Positions 42,775 to 53,170 of a stretch of 64,000 nucleotides of DNA are shown here, piece after piece (the stretch's first letter is position 1; each line of letters opens with the position of its first letter). Both the position numbers and the translations under genes were made by a program. The notes below the pieces were generated by a model that saw nothing but the letters and a program-made list of their open reading frames with translations, was not told the DNA's origin and did no database searches. Source of the stretch: Paraburkholderia sacchari (GTDB lineage Bacteria > Pseudomonadota > Gammaproteobacteria > Burkholderiales > Burkholderiaceae); the NCBI RefSeq assembly GCF_000785435.2, contig NZ_JTDB02000006.1, positions 1-64,000 on the forward strand. Reading direction: 5' to 3'.

Positions 42775-45700
42775 ATGAATATTTCGCGTCTTTTCATCCT
42801 GCGGCCCGTCGCGACTTCGTTATTGATGATCGCGCTGGTGCTCGTGGGCCTGCTGGCGATGAAGTTCTTGCCGGTGTCGTCGCTGCCTTCGGTCGACTAC
42901 CCGACCATTCAGGTGCAGACCTTCTACCCCGGCGCGAGCCCCACTGTCATGGCCACCACGGTCACGGCGCCGCTAGAGGTGCAGCTCGGCGAGATTCCGG
43001 GCTTGCAGCAGATGGTCTCGTACAGTTCCGAGGGCGCCTCGGTCATCACGCTGCAGTTCGATCTCTCGCTTAATCTCGACGTGGCGCAGCAGAACGTGCA
43101 GCAGGCCATCAACGCGGCCAACAGCTACTTGCCGAGCGGGCTGCCCGCGCCGCCCACCTACGCGAAGGTCAATCCCGCCGACCAGCCCATTCTCACGCTC
43201 GCGCTGACCTCGAAGTCGATGTCGCTCACGCAGTTGCAAGACGCGGCCAACAACCGGCTCGCGATGAAGATTTCGCAGGTGCAGGGCGTCGGTCTTGTGA
43301 GCACGGCAGGCGGCCACGTGCCCGCCGTGCGCGTGGAAGCCGATCCGCAAAAGCTCGCCGGCTACGGTCTGAATATCGACGATCTGCGCACGCTGCTAGC
43401 GAACGTGAACGTCAGCGCGCCGAAGGGCAACTTCGACGGCCCCGAACTCGACTACACGATCAACTCGAACGACCAGATTTCCGACCCGAAGGACTACGAG
43501 GACACGGTCATCGCCTACCAGAACGGCGCGCCGGTGTTCATGCGCGACGTCGCGCGCGTGTCCACGGCGGCCCAGGATGTCGAGCGCGGCGCGTGGTACA
43601 ACAAAGAGCCCGCCATCGTGCTGAACGTGCAGCGCCAGCCGGGCGCGAACGTGATCGCCACGGTCAACCAGATCATGCGCCTGCTGCCGCAGCTCGAAGC
43701 CACGCTGCCCGCCGGCATGAAGGTCACGGTGGTTTCCAACAGCGTGGGCGCGATCCAGGCCTCGGTCAACGACGCGGCGTTCGAACTCGTGCTCGCCGTG
43801 GCGCTGGTGGTGGCCGTGATTTTCGTGTTCTTGCGCAATCTGCCCGCCACCATCATTCCGAGCATCTCGGTGCCGGTCTCGTTGATCGGCACGCTCGCGC
43901 TCATGTACGAGCTTGGCTACTCGATCGACAACCTCTCGCTGATGGCGCTTATCATTGCCACGGGCTTCGTGGTCGACGACTCGATCGTGATGATCGAGAA
44001 CATCGTGCGCTATCTGGAAGAAGGCGATAAACCCTTGCAAGCGGCGCTCAAGGGCGCGGGGCAAATCGGCTTCACGATTCTTTCTCTCACGATCTCGCTC
44101 ATCGCGGTGCTGATTCCGCTGCTCTTCATGGGCGGCGTGATCGGCCGGCTTTTCAGCGAATTTGCCGTCACGCTCGCGGTGACCATCGTGCTCTCCGCCG
44201 TGGTCTCGCTCACTGTCGTGCCCATGCTGTGCGCGCGCATCCTGCGCGCCCAGGCCGAGCGCCACCCGAGCCGCTTCGAGCGCGTCAGCGAAGGCCTCTT
44301 CAACAAGACGCTCGCCGCCTACGAGCGCGGCCTGCGCTGGGTGCTCGATCATCAGACGCTCACGCTCGCCGTGGCAGTGGCCACGGTCGTGCTCACGGGC
44401 CTGCTCTACGTGGTCATTCCCAAGGGACTCTTCCCGGTGCAGGACGTGGGCGTGATCCAGGGCATCAGCGTGGCCGACAACTCGGTTTCGTATCAAGCGA
44501 TGGTGCGCCGCCAGTCCGCGCTCGCCGAGGAAATTCTCAAGGACCCCGACGTGGTTTCGCTCACCTCGTACGTGGGCATCGACGGCATCAACAGCACGCT
44601 CAACAACGGGCGTTTCCTGATCAACCTGAAGCCGCACGACGACCGCTCCGAAACCGCCGAGGAGATCGCACGGCGCATCCAGCAATCGGTCGCCAAAGTG
44701 CCGGGCATCCGCCTTTATTTGCAGCCCGAGCAGGATCTCACGCTCGACACCACGGTCTCGCGCAACCAGTACAACTTCGTGCTGCGCGGTCCGAACCAGC
44801 AGGCGTTCGAGCAGTACGTGCCGGCGCTCATCGCGCGCATGAAGCAGATTCCGTCGATTGCCGACGTCACGAGCAACCTGAACACCGATGGCCTCTCCGT
44901 GAACGTGCAGGTGAACCGCCAGCTCGCGGCGCGCTACGGCATCACGGCGGCGACCATCGACAACGCGCTCTACGACGCGCTCGGCCAGCGCATCGTCTCG
45001 ACCATCTTCCAGCAGTCGGACCAGTATCGCGTGATACTCGTGGCCAAGCCCGAGTCGCTGCCCACGGTGGAATCGATCGGCGACATCTATCTGCCGAGCC
45101 AGACCGCCTCATCGGGCCAGGTGCCGCTCAAGGGCATCGCGACCATCGACATCACGCGCTCGCCGCTGATGATCAGCCACCTCGCGCAGTTCCCGTCGGT
45201 CACGATCTCGTTCAATCTCGCCGATGGCGCGTCGCTGTCCGCCGCCGTGCGCGACATCCGCAAGGCCGAGGCCGCCGTGAAGCTGCCGCCTTCGATCACC
45301 TCATCGTTCCAGGGCGCAGCGCAGGCATTCGAAGATTCGCTTTCGAGCGAGGTCTATCTGCTTATCGCGGCCATCGTGGCGGTGTATATCGTGCTGGGAG
45401 TGCTCTACGAGAGCTATGTCCATCCGGTGACGATTCTTTCGACGCTGCCTTCGGCCGGCATCGGCGCGCTGCTCGCGCTGATGATCGCGGGCAAGGACCT
45501 CGACGTGATCGGCATCATCGGCATCGTGCTGCTGATCGGCATTGTCAAGAAGAACGCCATCATGATGGTGGACTTCGCGCTCGAAGCCGAACGCGTTCAC
45601 GGCAAGCCGGCGCGCGAAGCGATCTTCGAGGCGTCGCTGCTGCGCTTCAGGCCGATCCTCATGACCACGCTCGCCGCCATGCTCGGCGCGCTGCCGATGC

Positions 45701-45921
45701 TGCTCGGCAGCGGCACGGGCTCGGAACTGCGCCGCCCGCTCGGCCTCGCGATCATCGGCGGGCTCACCGTGTCGCAACTGCTCACGCTGTTTACAACGCC
45801 CGTGATCTATCTGTTCTTCGACCGGCTCGCAGAGCGCTTCGGGCGCAAGGGCAATCGCGGCCAAAGCGGTCAAGGCGGTAGTGAAACCGGCGCACCGCCC
45901 GCGCCCGAGGGCACGCCGTGA
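42775..45921 (+). CDS. mdtB: MdtB-type RND multidrug efflux permease
   Basis: 1048-aa inner-membrane drug/proton antiporter of the HAE1 family. Begins MNISRLFILRPVATSLLMIA; proton-relay region GFVVDDSIVMIENIVRYLEEG with the paired Asp residues of helix 4; the C-terminal helices carry GIVKKNAIMMVDFALEAER. In E. coli MdtB and MdtC form a mixed B2C trimer. The gene ends in a GTGA overlap with mdtC. Confidence 0.95.
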   Translation: MNISRLFILRPVATSLLMIALVLVGLLAMKFLPVSSLPSVDYPTIQVQTFYPGASPTVMATTVTAPLEVQLGEIPGLQQMVSYSSEGASVITLQFDLSLNLDVAQQNVQQAINAANSYLPSGLPAPPTYAKVNPADQPILTLALTSKSMSLTQLQDAANNRLAMKISQVQGVGLVSTAGGHVPAVRVEADPQKLAGYGLNIDDLRTLLANVNVSAPKGNFDGPELDYTINSNDQISDPKDYEDTVIAYQNGAPVFMRDVARVSTAAQDVERGAWYNKEPAIVLNVQRQPGANVIATVNQIMRLLPQLEATLPAGMKVTVVSNSVGAIQASVNDAAFELVLAVALVVAVIFVFLRNLPATIIPSISVPVSLIGTLALMYELGYSIDNLSLMALIIATGFVVDDSIVMIENIVRYLEEGDKPLQAALKGAGQIGFTILSLTISLIAVLIPLLFMGGVIGRLFSEFAVTLAVTIVLSAVVSLTVVPMLCARILRAQAERHPSRFERVSEGLFNKTLAAYERGLRWVLDHQTLTLAVAVATVVLTGLLYVVIPKGLFPVQDVGVIQGISVADNSVSYQAMVRRQSALAEEILKDPDVVSLTSYVGIDGINSTLNNGRFLINLKPHDDRSETAEEIARRIQQSVAKVPGIRLYLQPEQDLTLDTTVSRNQYNFVLRGPNQQAFEQYVPALIARMKQIPSIADVTSNLNTDGLSVNVQVNRQLAARYGITAATIDNALYDALGQRIVSTIFQQSDQYRVILVAKPESLPTVESIGDIYLPSQTASSGQVPLKGIATIDITRSPLMISHLAQFPSVTISFNLADGASLSAAVRDIRKAEAAVKLPPSITSSFQGAAQAFEDSLSSEVYLLIAAIVAVYIVLGVLYESYVHPVTILSTLPSAGIGALLALMIAGKDLDVIGIIGIVLLIGIVKKNAIMMVDFALEAERVHGKPAREAIFEASLLRFRPILMTTLAAMLGALPMLLGSGTGSELRRPLGLAIIGGLTVSQLLTLFTTPVIYLFFDRLAERFGRKGNRGQSGQGGSETGAPPAPEGTP

Positions 45922-48900
45922 ATCTCTCGGCGCTCTTCATCCGGCGGCCAGTCGCGACCTCGCTTCTCGCGATCGCGATCCTGCTCGCCGGCACGCTGGC
46001 GTTTTTCCGGCTGCCCGTGGCGCCGCTGCCCAACATCGCTTTTCCGGTGATCGTCGTGCAGGCCAACATGGCGGGCGCGAGCCCCGAGACCATGGCGGCC
46101 ACGGTGGCCGAGCCGCTCGAACGGCGGCTGGGCACCATCGCCGACGTGAGCCAGCTCACTTCGATCAACAATACGGGATCCTCACTGATCGTCGTGATGT
46201 TCGGCCTGAACCGAGACATCAACGGCGCGGCGCGCGACGTGGAAGCCGCCATTCAGGCCGCCCGCGCCGACCTGCCCACCACGCTGCGCAGCAACCCCAC
46301 CTACCGGCAGTACAACCCCGCGAGCGCGCCGATCATGGTGCTCGCGCTCACCTCCGATACGCTCACCAAGGCCCAACTCTACGACTCCGCCGATTCGGTC
46401 ATCATGCAGCAGCTCTCGCAGGTGGACGGCGTGGGCCAGATCACGCTGGGCGGCGGCGCGCTGCCTTCGGTGCGCGTCGAACTGGAACCTGGCAAGCTCA
46501 ATAGCTACGGCATCGGACTCGAAGACGTGCGCGCCGCCATCGGCGCGGCCAACGCGAACAGCGCGAAAGGCCATATCGATCAGGGCGCCCAGCGCTTCGT
46601 CGTGACATCGAACGACCAGATCGGCAATGCCGCGCCGTTTCGCGACATCGTCATCGCCTACCGCAACGGCGCGCCCGTGTATCTGCGCGACGTGGGCACG
46701 GTGAAAGACTCCAACGAGAACATCCGCAACGCCGGCCTCTTCAACAGCAAATCGGCGGTGCTCGTGATCGTCTACCCGATGCCGGGCAGCAACGTCGTGA
46801 AGACCGTGCAGCAGATCCAGGCGCGCTTGCCCTATATCGAGGCGGCGCTGCCCGGCACGATCAAGGTGAACGTGGCGATCGACCGCTCGGAGGCGGTGCG
46901 CGACTCGGTGGCCGACACCGAGCGCACGCTGTTTATCGCCGTGCTGCTCGTGATCGGCGTGGTGTTCGTGTTCCTGCTCTCGCCGCGCGCCACGCTCATT
47001 CCCGCCGTGGCGCTGCCGCTCTCCATCGTGGGCTCGTTCGGGCCAATGTACCTGCTCGGCTACAGCATCGACTCGCTCTCGCTGATGGCGCTCACCATCG
47101 GCACCGGTTTCGTGGTGGACGACGCCGTGGTGGTGCTCGAAAACATCGTGCGCCATATCGAGGCCGGGCTCGACCCCAAGGAGGCCGCGCTGCGCGGCGC
47201 GGGCGAAGTGGGCTTCACCGTGCTCTCGATGAGCCTCTCGCTGATTGCGGTGTTCTTGCCGATCCTGCTGATGCCGGGCATCGTCGGGCTGCTGTTTCAC
47301 GAGTTCGCAATGACGCTTTCCATTGCGATCATCATCTCGCTCGTGGTCTCGCTCACCGTTACGCCCGCCATGTGCGCCTATGTGCTCACGCGCGAACGCA
47401 AGGAGCGCAAGCCCTCGCGCGCGGCCCGGTGGATCAACGCGCAATTCGAGCACTTCAAGCAGTTCTATTCGCGCACGCTCGACGTCGCGCTCGATCATGC
47501 GCGGCTCACCATCTTCATCTTGTTCGCCTTGCTGGTCGGCAATGTGTTTCTCGCACGCCTGCTTCAGGGCACTTTCTTTCCGGAGCAGGACACCGGCATC
47601 CTGATCGGCCAGATCATTGCCGACCAGAGCATCTCGTTCACGGCGATGGAGAAAAAGCTCGCGCAGTTGCAGGACATCGTGCAGAGAGATCCCGCCGTGG
47701 CATCGGTGGCGGGCTTCACGGGCGGGCGCGCGCTCAACTCGGCCACGGTCTTCATCGAGCTCAAGCCGCTCGCGCAGCGCAAGCTGTCCGCCACCGAGGT
47801 CGTGAACCGGTTGCGGCCCAAGCTCGACGCGGTCTCGGGTGCGCGCCTGTTCCTCCAGGCGCAGCAGGATCTGCAGATCGGCGGGCGGCAGTCGGCGGCC
47901 GAGTACCAGTACACGCTCACGAGCGACGACGCCGAAGCGCTCTTCAAATGGACGCCCAGGCTCATCGACGAGCTGAACAAGTACCACGCCACGCTTACCG
48001 ACGTGAACTCGGACTTGCAGCAAAACGGCCTGCAAGCCTATGTCACCGTGAACCGCGCGACGGCAAAGCGATACGGCTTCGATCCGAACCAGATCGACAA
48101 TGTGCTCTACGACGCGTTTGGCCAGCGCGCCGTCTCCACCATTTATAACGCCATCAACCAGTACTTCGTGGTGATGGAGGTGGCCCCGCAATACTGGCAG
48201 TATCCGCAGTCGTTCAACCACATCTTCCTGAGCACGGCGGCGGGCAACGCGAGCGGCTCGGCCACCACCCAGATGCCGGGTACCACGATGTCGGGCGTCA
48301 CGCCCTATAGCGCAATCACCACCGCCAGCAAGACCATCAGCAATACCAACGAACGCAACGCGAACGCCGTAGCCAACGTGCAGAACAACTCGATTGCCAA
48401 CAGCAAGGGCGGCAGTTCGAGCGGCAGCGCGAACAGCACCGCCGCCGAAACCATGGTGCCCCTTGCCGCGCTCATGAACTGGACCACCGGCCACACGGCC
48501 ACCCAGGTCAATCACCAGAGCGGCGAGGTGGCGGGCACGATCTCGTTCAACCTGCCCAAGGGCGGCTCGCTCTCCGAGGCAGGCAAGATCATCGAGCAGG
48601 CGAAGCGCGACATCGGCATGCCCGCCTCGATCCACGGCGAGTTCGCGGGCGCGGCGCAGGCCTACGCGCAATCGATGGGCACGGTGCCGCTGATCATTCT
48701 CGCGGCGCTCGGCGTCGTCTATATCGTGCTGGGCGTGCTCTATGAAAACACCATTCACCCGCTCACGATTCTTTCGACGCTGCCTTCGGCCGGCATCGGC
48801 GCGATTCTGGCGATGCTGATCTTCGGCACGCCGTTCTCGGTCATTGCGATGATCGGCATCATTTTGCTGATCGGCATCGTGAAGAAGAACGGCATCATGA

Positions 48901-49232
48901 TGGTCGACGTCGCGATCCAGTTGCAGCGCAGCGAAGGCCGCAACGCCCGCGACGCGATTCACGAAGCGGCCGTGGTGCGGCTGCGCCCGATCATGATGAC
49001 GACCTTCGCCGCTGTGCTGGGCGCGGCGCCGCTCGCAGTGGGCATTGGCCAGGGTGCCTCGCTGCGTCAGCCGCTCGGCGTGACCGTGATGGGCGGCCTG
49101 CTCCTCTCCCAGCTTTTCACCCTGTACACCACGCCCGTGATCTATCTGTTCCTCGACCGCCTGCGCGCACGCCTCGCACGCTGGGCCGCACGCCTGCCCT
49201 GGAACCGCCAGGCCGATGAGAGCGCATCATGA
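45918..49232 (+). CDS. mdtC: MdtC-type RND multidrug efflux permease with low-complexity insertion
   Basis: 1104-aa partner of MdtB, begun at a GTG that overlaps the mdtB stop. Family features: MNLSALFIRRPVATSLLAIA start, GTGFVVDDAVVVLENIVRHI with helix-4 Asp pair, GIVKKNGIMMVDVAIQLQ near the end. It is about 80 residues longer than E. coli MdtC (1025). The excess is a Ser/Asn/Thr/Gly-rich insert at about residues 773-843 (48235-48447) in the second periplasmic domain, between FNHIFLSTAAG and MVPLAALMNW. It ends in an ATGA overlap with the outer-membrane gene. Confidence 0.95.
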   Translation: MNLSALFIRRPVATSLLAIAILLAGTLAFFRLPVAPLPNIAFPVIVVQANMAGASPETMAATVAEPLERRLGTIADVSQLTSINNTGSSLIVVMFGLNRDINGAARDVEAAIQAARADLPTTLRSNPTYRQYNPASAPIMVLALTSDTLTKAQLYDSADSVIMQQLSQVDGVGQITLGGGALPSVRVELEPGKLNSYGIGLEDVRAAIGAANANSAKGHIDQGAQRFVVTSNDQIGNAAPFRDIVIAYRNGAPVYLRDVGTVKDSNENIRNAGLFNSKSAVLVIVYPMPGSNVVKTVQQIQARLPYIEAALPGTIKVNVAIDRSEAVRDSVADTERTLFIAVLLVIGVVFVFLLSPRATLIPAVALPLSIVGSFGPMYLLGYSIDSLSLMALTIGTGFVVDDAVVVLENIVRHIEAGLDPKEAALRGAGEVGFTVLSMSLSLIAVFLPILLMPGIVGLLFHEFAMTLSIAIIISLVVSLTVTPAMCAYVLTRERKERKPSRAARWINAQFEHFKQFYSRTLDVALDHARLTIFILFALLVGNVFLARLLQGTFFPEQDTGILIGQIIADQSISFTAMEKKLAQLQDIVQRDPAVASVAGFTGGRALNSATVFIELKPLAQRKLSATEVVNRLRPKLDAVSGARLFLQAQQDLQIGGRQSAAEYQYTLTSDDAEALFKWTPRLIDELNKYHATLTDVNSDLQQNGLQAYVTVNRATAKRYGFDPNQIDNVLYDAFGQRAVSTIYNAINQYFVVMEVAPQYWQYPQSFNHIFLSTAAGNASGSATTQMPGTTMSGVTPYSAITTASKTISNTNERNANAVANVQNNSIANSKGGSSSGSANSTAAETMVPLAALMNWTTGHTATQVNHQSGEVAGTISFNLPKGGSLSEAGKIIEQAKRDIGMPASIHGEFAGAAQAYAQSMGTVPLIILAALGVVYIVLGVLYENTIHPLTILSTLPSAGIGAILAMLIFGTPFSVIAMIGIILLIGIVKKNGIMMVDVAIQLQRSEGRNARDAIHEAAVVRLRPIMMTTFAAVLGAAPLAVGIGQGASLRQPLGVTVMGGLLLSQLFTLYTTPVIYLFLDRLRARLARWAARLPWNRQADESAS

Positions 49233-50842
49233 AGACGATCTACCGCCAGGGGCGGCGCAAAGCCCCGCTTGAATTCGCGCGCCGCGTGCGCGCGGCGGGC
49301 CGTTTGCTGCCGCTCGCGTTGGCCGCGTCCTTCACGTTCCTCGCAAGCGGCTGCATTGTGGGTCCCGACTACCACCGCCCGCAGGTCGCGGTGCCCACGC
49401 AATGGAAGGAGCTGCCCGGCTGGACCCAGGCCGAGCCGGCCGACGCCGATGGCCCGAAGGGCGAATGGTGGACCGCGTTCCAGGACCCGCTGCTCGACGA
49501 GCTCGAACCGCTCGTGGCGGTCTCGAACCAGACCGTGCGACAAAGCTACGCGAACTACCGGCAGGCATTGGCCGAAGTGCGCATCGCACGCGCGAGCCTG
49601 TTTCCCTCTTTGGGCGTGACGGGCTCCGCCACGCGCGAGCGTTCTTCGTCCATTACGCAAAGCAACAGAGCGCTCATCGTCAACTCGGGTTCGCTGGAAG
49701 CCAGCGTGAGCTGGGAACCGGACTTCTGGGGCAAGGTGCGCCGCCAGATCGAGGAGCAGTCGGCCACCGCGCAGGCCAGCGAAGCCACGCTCGCCAATGC
49801 TCAGCTATCCGAACAGATTGCGCTCGCCAATGCCGTGATCGCCCTGCGCGTAACGGATGCCGATATCGATCTGCTCACGCAAACCGTGGCGGCCTACGAG
49901 GCCTCGCTGCGCGTGGTGAGCAACCAGGACAGCGCGGGCACCATCCCGCCTTCTGACCTCATCACGGCGCGCACGCAACTGGAAAACGCCCAGGCCAGCC
50001 TGATCGCGCTGGGCGTCGCGCGCGCGCAGTACGAGCATGCGATCGCGGTGCTCGTGGGCCGCAATCCCGAGGACATGACAATTCCGCACAGCTCGCGGCT
50101 CCCGGTGCTGCCCGCAATACCCGCGGGCGTGCCTTCCACGCTGTTGCAACGGCGCCCCGACATCGCCACGGCGGAGCGCCAGATGGCCTCGGCGAATGCA
50201 TCCATCGGCGTGGCGGTGGCCGCGTATTACCCGAACATTTCGCTTTCGGCGTTCGACGGCTTCACACAGGCGCCGCTTTCGGGGCTGCTGCATATTAGCA
50301 ACTATGTGTGGTCGCTCGGCGCGAGCGCAACGCAGACGATCTTCGACGGCGGCGCGCGCAGCGGCGAAGTAGCGGCGGCGCGCGCGAGCTACGACGCGGC
50401 GGTGGCAAACTATCGCGGCACCGTGCTCACGGCGTTCCAGAATGTCGAGAACGATCTCTCGGGGCTGCGCATCCTCGCGCAGCAGAGCGAGCGGCTGGAC
50501 GCGGCGGTTCGCGACTCGATCCGCGGCGCGCAGATTGCGCTAAACGAGTATGAGGCGGGCACCGTCGATTACACCACGGTGGTGACGGCGCAAGCCGTCC
50601 AGTTGAGCACGCAACAAAATGCGCTCAACGTGCAGCAGCAGCGGCTGCTCGATGCGGCCGCGCTGATCGGCGACCTGGGTGGCGGGTGGACGGGCGTGCT
50701 GCATGACCCGCGCCATCCCGATCGAGCGGCTGTGGATTCAGCATCGACTCAACCTGCAACAGCAAGCGTGGATACCGCCGCCGCGCCCAACGCTACAGCA
50801 CCGACAAACCACAACAACCCAGGGCACGCGCCAAGCCCGTGA
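49229..50842 (+). CDS. Outer-membrane efflux lipoprotein (OprM/NodT family) of the Mdt pump
   Basis: 537-aa TolC-like trimeric channel that completes the MdtABC pump. Lipoprotein signal with lipobox LASGC. Two OEP repeats follow (ALAEVRIARASLFPSLGVTG; SWEPDFWGKVRRQIEEQ; RRPDIATAERQMASANASIG; ENDLSGLRILAQQSERLDA). The last 45 residues are Thr/Ala/Asn-rich and variable. The ATG overlaps the mdtC stop codon, so all four genes form one operon. Confidence 0.93.
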   Translation: MKTIYRQGRRKAPLEFARRVRAAGRLLPLALAASFTFLASGCIVGPDYHRPQVAVPTQWKELPGWTQAEPADADGPKGEWWTAFQDPLLDELEPLVAVSNQTVRQSYANYRQALAEVRIARASLFPSLGVTGSATRERSSSITQSNRALIVNSGSLEASVSWEPDFWGKVRRQIEEQSATAQASEATLANAQLSEQIALANAVIALRVTDADIDLLTQTVAAYEASLRVVSNQDSAGTIPPSDLITARTQLENAQASLIALGVARAQYEHAIAVLVGRNPEDMTIPHSSRLPVLPAIPAGVPSTLLQRRPDIATAERQMASANASIGVAVAAYYPNISLSAFDGFTQAPLSGLLHISNYVWSLGASATQTIFDGGARSGEVAAARASYDAAVANYRGTVLTAFQNVENDLSGLRILAQQSERLDAAVRDSIRGAQIALNEYEAGTVDYTTVVTAQAVQLSTQQNALNVQQQRLLDAAALIGDLGGGWTGVLHDPRHPDRAAVDSASTQPATASVDTAAAPNATAPTNHNNPGHAPSP

Positions 50843-50870
50843 CATCGCACGCCGCGCACGGCGCGCGATG
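50843..50870. terminator. Stem-loop between the mdt operon and nfsB
   Basis: A 12-bp stem with one mismatch (50843-50854 and 50859-50870, loop CGCA) starts at the base after the outer-membrane gene stop and lies between convergent genes. Confidence 0.6.
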
Positions 50871-50879
50871 CCCGAACGC

Positions 50880-51533
50880 TTACGCCAGCTCCGTGAAAAC
50901 CGCTTGCGCGGCCAGACGCGACTTCGGCAGCTTCGCGTTGAAATCGTCGGCGCTGCGGTAGCCAAGGCCGATCACGACGAGCGCGGTCAGCCCCTTCGCG
51001 GCCAGCCCGAGCTCTTCGTCGAGCGCCTTCGCATCGAAGCCCTCCATCGGGCAAGCGTCGATTTCGAGCGTCGCCGCGCCGATCAACAGCGTGCCGAGCG
51101 CGAGGTAAGCCTGCTTCTCCATCCACGCCGGTAGGTCCGCGCGCTCGCGATGCAGATTCACGTAGAAAGCGCGCGTGTTCTGCTGGCCCACCTTGGCCTC
51201 GGCAGTCGCGAAGCGGCCATCGGCCTCTTCCTGAGCGAGCACCGCGTTCAGATGCGCCTCGTCCATGTCGGTGCGCACGCACAGCACGAGAACGTGCGAC
51301 GCGCGCATCACCTTCGGTTCGTTATAGGCGTAGCCCGGCTGCATGGACTTCGCCACGCGCGCACGCGCCGCGTCGCTTTCGGCCACCACGAAGTGCCACG
51401 GCTGCGAGTTCACCGAAGAGGGGCTGAAGCGGATCAGCTCCTTGAGCTCATCGATAACGGCGGCGGAAATCTTGCGTGTGGAATCGAAAGCCTTGGTGGC
51501 GTGGCGTGCTTTTGCGAAACGGGTGAGGTTCAA
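50880..51533 (-). CDS. nfsB: Oxygen-insensitive NAD(P)H nitroreductase
   Basis: 217-aa FMN-dependent nitroreductase/dihydropteridine-reductase-like enzyme of exactly the length of E. coli NfsB. Key parts: FAKARHATKAFDSTRKIS, FSPSSVNSQPWHFVVAE (FMN site), FYVNLHRERADLPAWMEKQ and CPMEGFDAKALDEELGL. It reduces nitroaromatics and quinones by two-electron steps. It is divergent from the dienelactone hydrolase gene. Confidence 0.93.
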   Translation of the reverse strand: MNLTRFAKARHATKAFDSTRKISAAVIDELKELIRFSPSSVNSQPWHFVVAESDAARARVAKSMQPGYAYNEPKVMRASHVLVLCVRTDMDEAHLNAVLAQEEADGRFATAEAKVGQQNTRAFYVNLHRERADLPAWMEKQAYLALGTLLIGAATLEIDACPMEGFDAKALDEELGLAAKGLTALVVIGLGYRSADDFNAKLPKSRLAAQAVFTELA

Positions 51534-51695
51534 CTGGGTTCTCCTGCGTCTATCGTCAGCCGCCGGAGCGGCGGCAAGGCCGGTATGCTACCAGCATGTG
51601 CAATGTCACGTGCAAGCAAGGCGCGCGGCCAGGCGCTATGCTACGTGCTGCCCGTTGCTCGCCAACGCACTTCAATCCACACATCGAGGAACCCC

Positions 51696-52409
51696 ATGAC
51701 ACACCCCGCCGGCTCCATGATCAACTTCAATCGCCCTGATGGCCAATCGCTCCAGGGCTATCTCGCCACGCCCGCGAAGACCGAGGGCGCGCCCGCCATC
51801 GTCGTGATCCAGGAGTGGTGGGGCTTGAACGACCAGATTCGCGGCGTGGCCGACCGCCTCGCACAGGCGGGCTACTATGCGCTGGTGCCCGACCTCTACC
51901 GCGGCAAGAGCACTGTCGAAGAGGAAGAAGCGCACCACTTGATGACGGGCCTCGATTTCGCCGATGCCGCTTCGCAGGACATCCGTGGCGCGGTCGATTA
52001 CCTCAAGACGCTGACCGATCGCGTCGGCGTGAGCGGCTACTGCATGGGCGGCGCGCTCACGCTGCTCGCCGCGAACATGATCCCGGGTCTCGCGGGCGTC
52101 GTGGTGTGGTATGGCTTCCCGCCGCTCGAATACCTCGACGCGAGCAAGATCACCGCGCCGGTGCTCGGCCACTGGGCCACGCAGGACGGCTTCTTCAAGG
52201 TGGAGACCGTCGACGAGCTCGAAAAGAAGCTGCGCGACGGCGGCGTGAACGTCGAGTTCCACCGCTACCTTGCCTACCACGGGTTCGCGAACGAAACCGC
52301 CGTGGGCCCGGGCCGCATCGCCACTACGCAGTTCGATCCGGTCTGGTCGCAGCGCGCGTGGGATCGCACGCTCACGTTCTGGGGCCGCACGTTGTGGACG
52401 CAGCGCTAA
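51696..52409 (+). CDS. Dienelactone hydrolase family protein
   Basis: 237-aa alpha/beta hydrolase. Catalytic Cys in GYCMGGALTLL, Asp in TQDGFF and His in YHGFAN form the DLH triad; VIQEWWGLNDQIRGVADRLA is the usual N-terminal signature. GAGGA precedes the ATG; the frame is open far upstream across nfsB but that part is a shadow. It may act on lactones from aromatic breakdown, but no chlorocatechol genes are near, so the true substrate is unknown. Confidence 0.92.
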   Translation: MTHPAGSMINFNRPDGQSLQGYLATPAKTEGAPAIVVIQEWWGLNDQIRGVADRLAQAGYYALVPDLYRGKSTVEEEEAHHLMTGLDFADAASQDIRGAVDYLKTLTDRVGVSGYCMGGALTLLAANMIPGLAGVVVWYGFPPLEYLDASKITAPVLGHWATQDGFFKVETVDELEKKLRDGGVNVEFHRYLAYHGFANETAVGPGRIATTQFDPVWSQRAWDRTLTFWGRTLWTQR

Positions 52410-52465
52410 GCGCGCAGCGTTTTCCCTGAGCTCTCGCGCCCCGGCACCTCAATACAGGACTTCGC

Positions 52466-53170
52466 ATGAACGAACTTTCCGTCTTCCCCATCAACGCCAA
52501 ATGGCCCGCGCAACACCCCGAACGCATCCAGCTCTATTCGCTGCCCACGCCCAACGGCGTCAAGGTGTCGATCATGCTCGAGGAAACCGGGCTGCCGTAC
52601 GAACCGCATCTGGTTCGCTTCGACGCGAACGACCAGATGTCGCCGGAATTCCTGTCGCTCAATCCGAACAACAAGATTCCCGCGATCATCGATCCCAACG
52701 GCCCCGGCGGCGCACCGCTACCGCTGTTCGAATCGGGCGCGATCCTGATCTACCTCGCCGACAAGTCCGGCCAGTTTCTCGCGCGAGAAGGCCGCGAGCG
52801 CTACGAGACGATTCAGTGGCTGATGTTCCAGATGGGCGGCATCGGGCCGATGTTCGGACAGGTGGGCTTCTTCCACAAGTTCGCCGGTAAGGACTACGAG
52901 GACAAGCGACCGCGCGAGCGCTACGTGGCCGAATCGCGCCGCCTCATCAGCGTGCTCGACCAGCATCTCGCGAAACGCCAGTGGATCATGGGCGAGCACT
53001 ATACGATCGCCGACATGGCGACATTCCCGTGGGTGCGCAATCTCATCGGTTTCTATGAGGCTGGCGATCTGGTCGGCTTCAAGGATTTCCGCCACGTCGC
53101 GCGTGCGCTCGATGCGTTCCTCGCGCGTCCGGCTGTCAAGCGCGGACTGGAGATTCCCGCTCGCAATTGA
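52466..53170 (+). CDS. Glutathione S-transferase, YfcG/YghU-like
   Basis: 234-aa cytosolic GST. The thioredoxin-like half has LYSLPTPNGVKVSIMLEET and NPNNKIPAIIDP with the cis-Pro, then LFESGAILIYLADKSG; the helical half has FGQVGFFHKFAGKDYEDKR and YTIADMATFPWVR. This pattern is that of Nu-class GSTs (YfcG, YghU), which act as disulfide-bond reductases. It follows the hydrolase gene by 56 bp on the same strand. Confidence 0.92.
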   Translation: MNELSVFPINAKWPAQHPERIQLYSLPTPNGVKVSIMLEETGLPYEPHLVRFDANDQMSPEFLSLNPNNKIPAIIDPNGPGGAPLPLFESGAILIYLADKSGQFLAREGRERYETIQWLMFQMGGIGPMFGQVGFFHKFAGKDYEDKRPRERYVAESRRLISVLDQHLAKRQWIMGEHYTIADMATFPWVRNLIGFYEAGDLVGFKDFRHVARALDAFLARPAVKRGLEIPARN

